21,710 bases of DNA from Flavobacterium sp. (GTDB lineage Bacteria; Bacteroidota; Bacteroidia; Flavobacteriales; Flavobacteriaceae): contig NZ_JAGKWP010000041.1 in the NCBI RefSeq assembly GCF_021151785.1, forward strand, positions 1 through 21,710, in the 5' to 3' direction. Below, piece after piece: positions 20,496 through 21,710 of the stretch. The notes below the pieces were generated by a model. It was given only the letters and a program-made list of their open reading frames with translations, made no database searches and was not told where the DNA came from. A program made the position numbers and the translations under genes. The number at the start of each line of letters is the position of its first letter. Within the stretch, counting starts at the first letter, position 1.

Positions 20496-21710
20496 CTATT
20501 CATAAATTAAATATTTTTTTCTCATTTCTTTGAATTGTTCTAAGCCCTCTTGCCATGTCTTTCTAATTTCTTTTTCGGTCATACCTGCTTCAATTTGCTC
20601 TCTGAGTTTTTTTGTGCCAGCTAATTTGGTAAAGAAATCATTAAAAAAAAGGGTCTTATCACTTGTGTTTTCATAGGTTTTTAATAGCCATTTTAATTCT
20701 AATCGGTGTACTTTTTTAATTTCGCTTAAATCTTCTCCAAAGCACAGTTTTCCATTGTGAACTGGATCTTTTGCACCCAAGTTAGGTTTTGGTGTGAAAC
20801 TAAAAGTAAATTCTCGATAAGGTAAAAAAGGAGAACCAAAAATTTGAAACTGCTTTTCTGTTCCTCTACCTACACTTACATTGGTTCCTTCAAATAGACA
20901 TAAACTGGCATATAAATTAATGGATTGATCATTGGGTAAATTAGGTGAAGGTTTTATAGGTAAACTATATTTCATATCTCTCGTATAGTGTAAACAAGGG
21001 ATTATTTTTAAATCACATTGTACACCATCTTTTAGCCATTTTTCTCCGTTAATCATATTAGCGTATTCGCCAATCGTCATCCCGTGTAAAATGGGAATTT
21101 CATGCATACCAACGAAGCTCTTGTGTTCCTTTTCTAATATTGGTCCATCAATTATAGTTCCATTAGGATTTGGGCGGTCTAAAATCAATAGTGGAATATT
21201 GTTTTCTGCGCAAGCCTCCATTACATAGTGAAGAGTAGAAATGTAAGTGTAAAATCTAGCGCCTACATCTTGTATGTCGAATAACATTATGTGTATGTCT
21301 TTTAATTGTTCTGGTTTAGGTTTTTTATTAGAACCATATAGCGAAATGATGGGTAAACCAGTTTTAATATCTTTCCCATCTTTAATAAGTTCTCCAGCAT
21401 CTGCGGTTCCTCTGAAACCATGTTCAGGGGCAAATATGGTCGTTACCTTTATGTTCTTTGTTAATAAAAAATCAACAATATGGGTAAATTCATTAGGAAA
21501 TTGTGGATTTGGATGATTAGGAATTACTCCAGTTTGATTAGTAACAATTCCTATATTTTTATCTTTACAAGCTAAAATGTATTGTTCAAAACGTTCTGCA
21601 CCAATAATTATCGAACCTTTATGTCTTTCAACTGTTTGATTAGTATCGAAAGTTAGATCTTTTGAAGAATGAGAATCCAATTTTCTATTGGTTGAACAAG
21701 AAATTAATAG
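20496..21710 (-). CDS. namZ: NamZ/DUF1343 exo-N-acetylmuramidase lipoprotein, 5' end outside window
   Basis: Partial gene, C-terminal 404 codons visible. The frame stays open to the window edge: upstream of a TTG at 21680, which should not be taken as the start, it reads LLISCSTNRK, i.e. the end of a lipoprotein signal with lipobox LISC. So the true ATG lies beyond 21710. DUF1343/NamZ enzymes (GH171) release MurNAc from the non-reducing end of peptidoglycan fragments, for cell-wall recycling. Visible motifs: GIVTNQTGVIPNHP, IFAPEHGFRG (with the conserved Glu-His), FDIQDVGARFYTYISTLHYV, LDRPNPNG, PNLPNDQSINLYASLCLFEG and VSVGRGTEKQFQIFGSPF. Family call is firm; subcellular site is the periplasm or outer membrane. 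Confidence 0.92.
   Translation of the reverse strand, partial: LLISCSTNRKLDSHSSKDLTFDTNQTVERHKGSIIIGAERFEQYILACKDKNIGIVTNQTGVIPNHPNPQFPNEFTHIVDFLLTKNIKVTTIFAPEHGFRGTADAGELIKDGKDIKTGLPIISLYGSNKKPKPEQLKDIHIMLFDIQDVGARFYTYISTLHYVMEACAENNIPLLILDRPNPNGTIIDGPILEKEHKSFVGMHEIPILHGMTIGEYANMINGEKWLKDGVQCDLKIIPCLHYTRDMKYSLPIKPSPNLPNDQSINLYASLCLFEGTNVSVGRGTEKQFQIFGSPFLPYREFTFSFTPKPNLGAKDPVHNGKLCFGEDLSEIKKVHRLELKWLLKTYENTSDKTLFFNDFFTKLAGTKKLREQIEAGMTEKEIRKTWQEGLEQFKEMRKKYLIYE

Overview
The window looks like chromosomal DNA from a member of the Bacteroidota, most likely a Flavobacteriaceae species close to Flavobacterium. The evidence is very AT-rich DNA, weak or absent Shine-Dalgarno sequences, several promoter -7 boxes of the form TAnnTTTG, abundant lipoproteins with short signal peptides, a long-form urocanase, DUF5522 and DUF4136 proteins, a TonB operon with two exbD genes, and MbnP/MbnH-type proteins. 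I see no tRNA, rRNA, CRISPR array, insertion sequence or prophage.

Layout. Positions 1-2950 (minus strand) hold a DUF5522 mini-protein, urocanate hydratase (hutU) and a DUF4136 lipoprotein. Positions 3022-6117 (plus) form a tight three-gene unit: a PLP enzyme whose key residues look like D-cysteine desulfhydrase, a glucosaminidase/LysM lipoprotein and hemL. It ends in a bidirectional terminator at 6121-6148 shared with two convergent Spy/CpxP-like secreted proteins (6153-6963, minus). Positions 7070-10738 (plus) hold the most unusual block: a small membrane-anchored protein with a Cys/His cluster, an MbnP-like lipoprotein, an MbnH-like di-heme lipoprotein and an outer-membrane barrel protein with an N-terminal CxxCxC. 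A second bidirectional terminator separates this block from a minus-strand pair (DUF486 membrane protein and a His-less cupin).

Positions 11812-17981 (plus) are an energy-transduction operon: exbB, exbD, exbD, tonB, a two-helix membrane protein, a detached periplasmic TonB C-terminal domain, a PstS-like binding lipoprotein and a TPR protein. A terminator-like hairpin lies inside the coding start of the two-helix gene, just after tonB, and may set a lower level for the distal genes. Then come queE (queuosine/7-deazaguanine synthesis), a convergent SAM methyltransferase, a YkgJ-type cysteine-cluster protein with a PH-like membrane protein, and at the right edge a partial NamZ/DUF1343 exo-muramidase lipoprotein whose N-terminus lies outside the window.

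The best candidate for an under-described system is the 7070-10738 block. In methanotrophs MbnH is a di-heme enzyme that oxidises a Trp of MbnP, and both sit in methanobactin (copper chelator) operons. Here the pair has no methanobactin genes beside it in this window. It is instead flanked by a Cys/His-rich small protein and a cysteine-bearing outer-membrane protein, which suggests a copper-handling module at the flavobacterial cell surface. Its function is inferred from family membership and context, not demonstrated.
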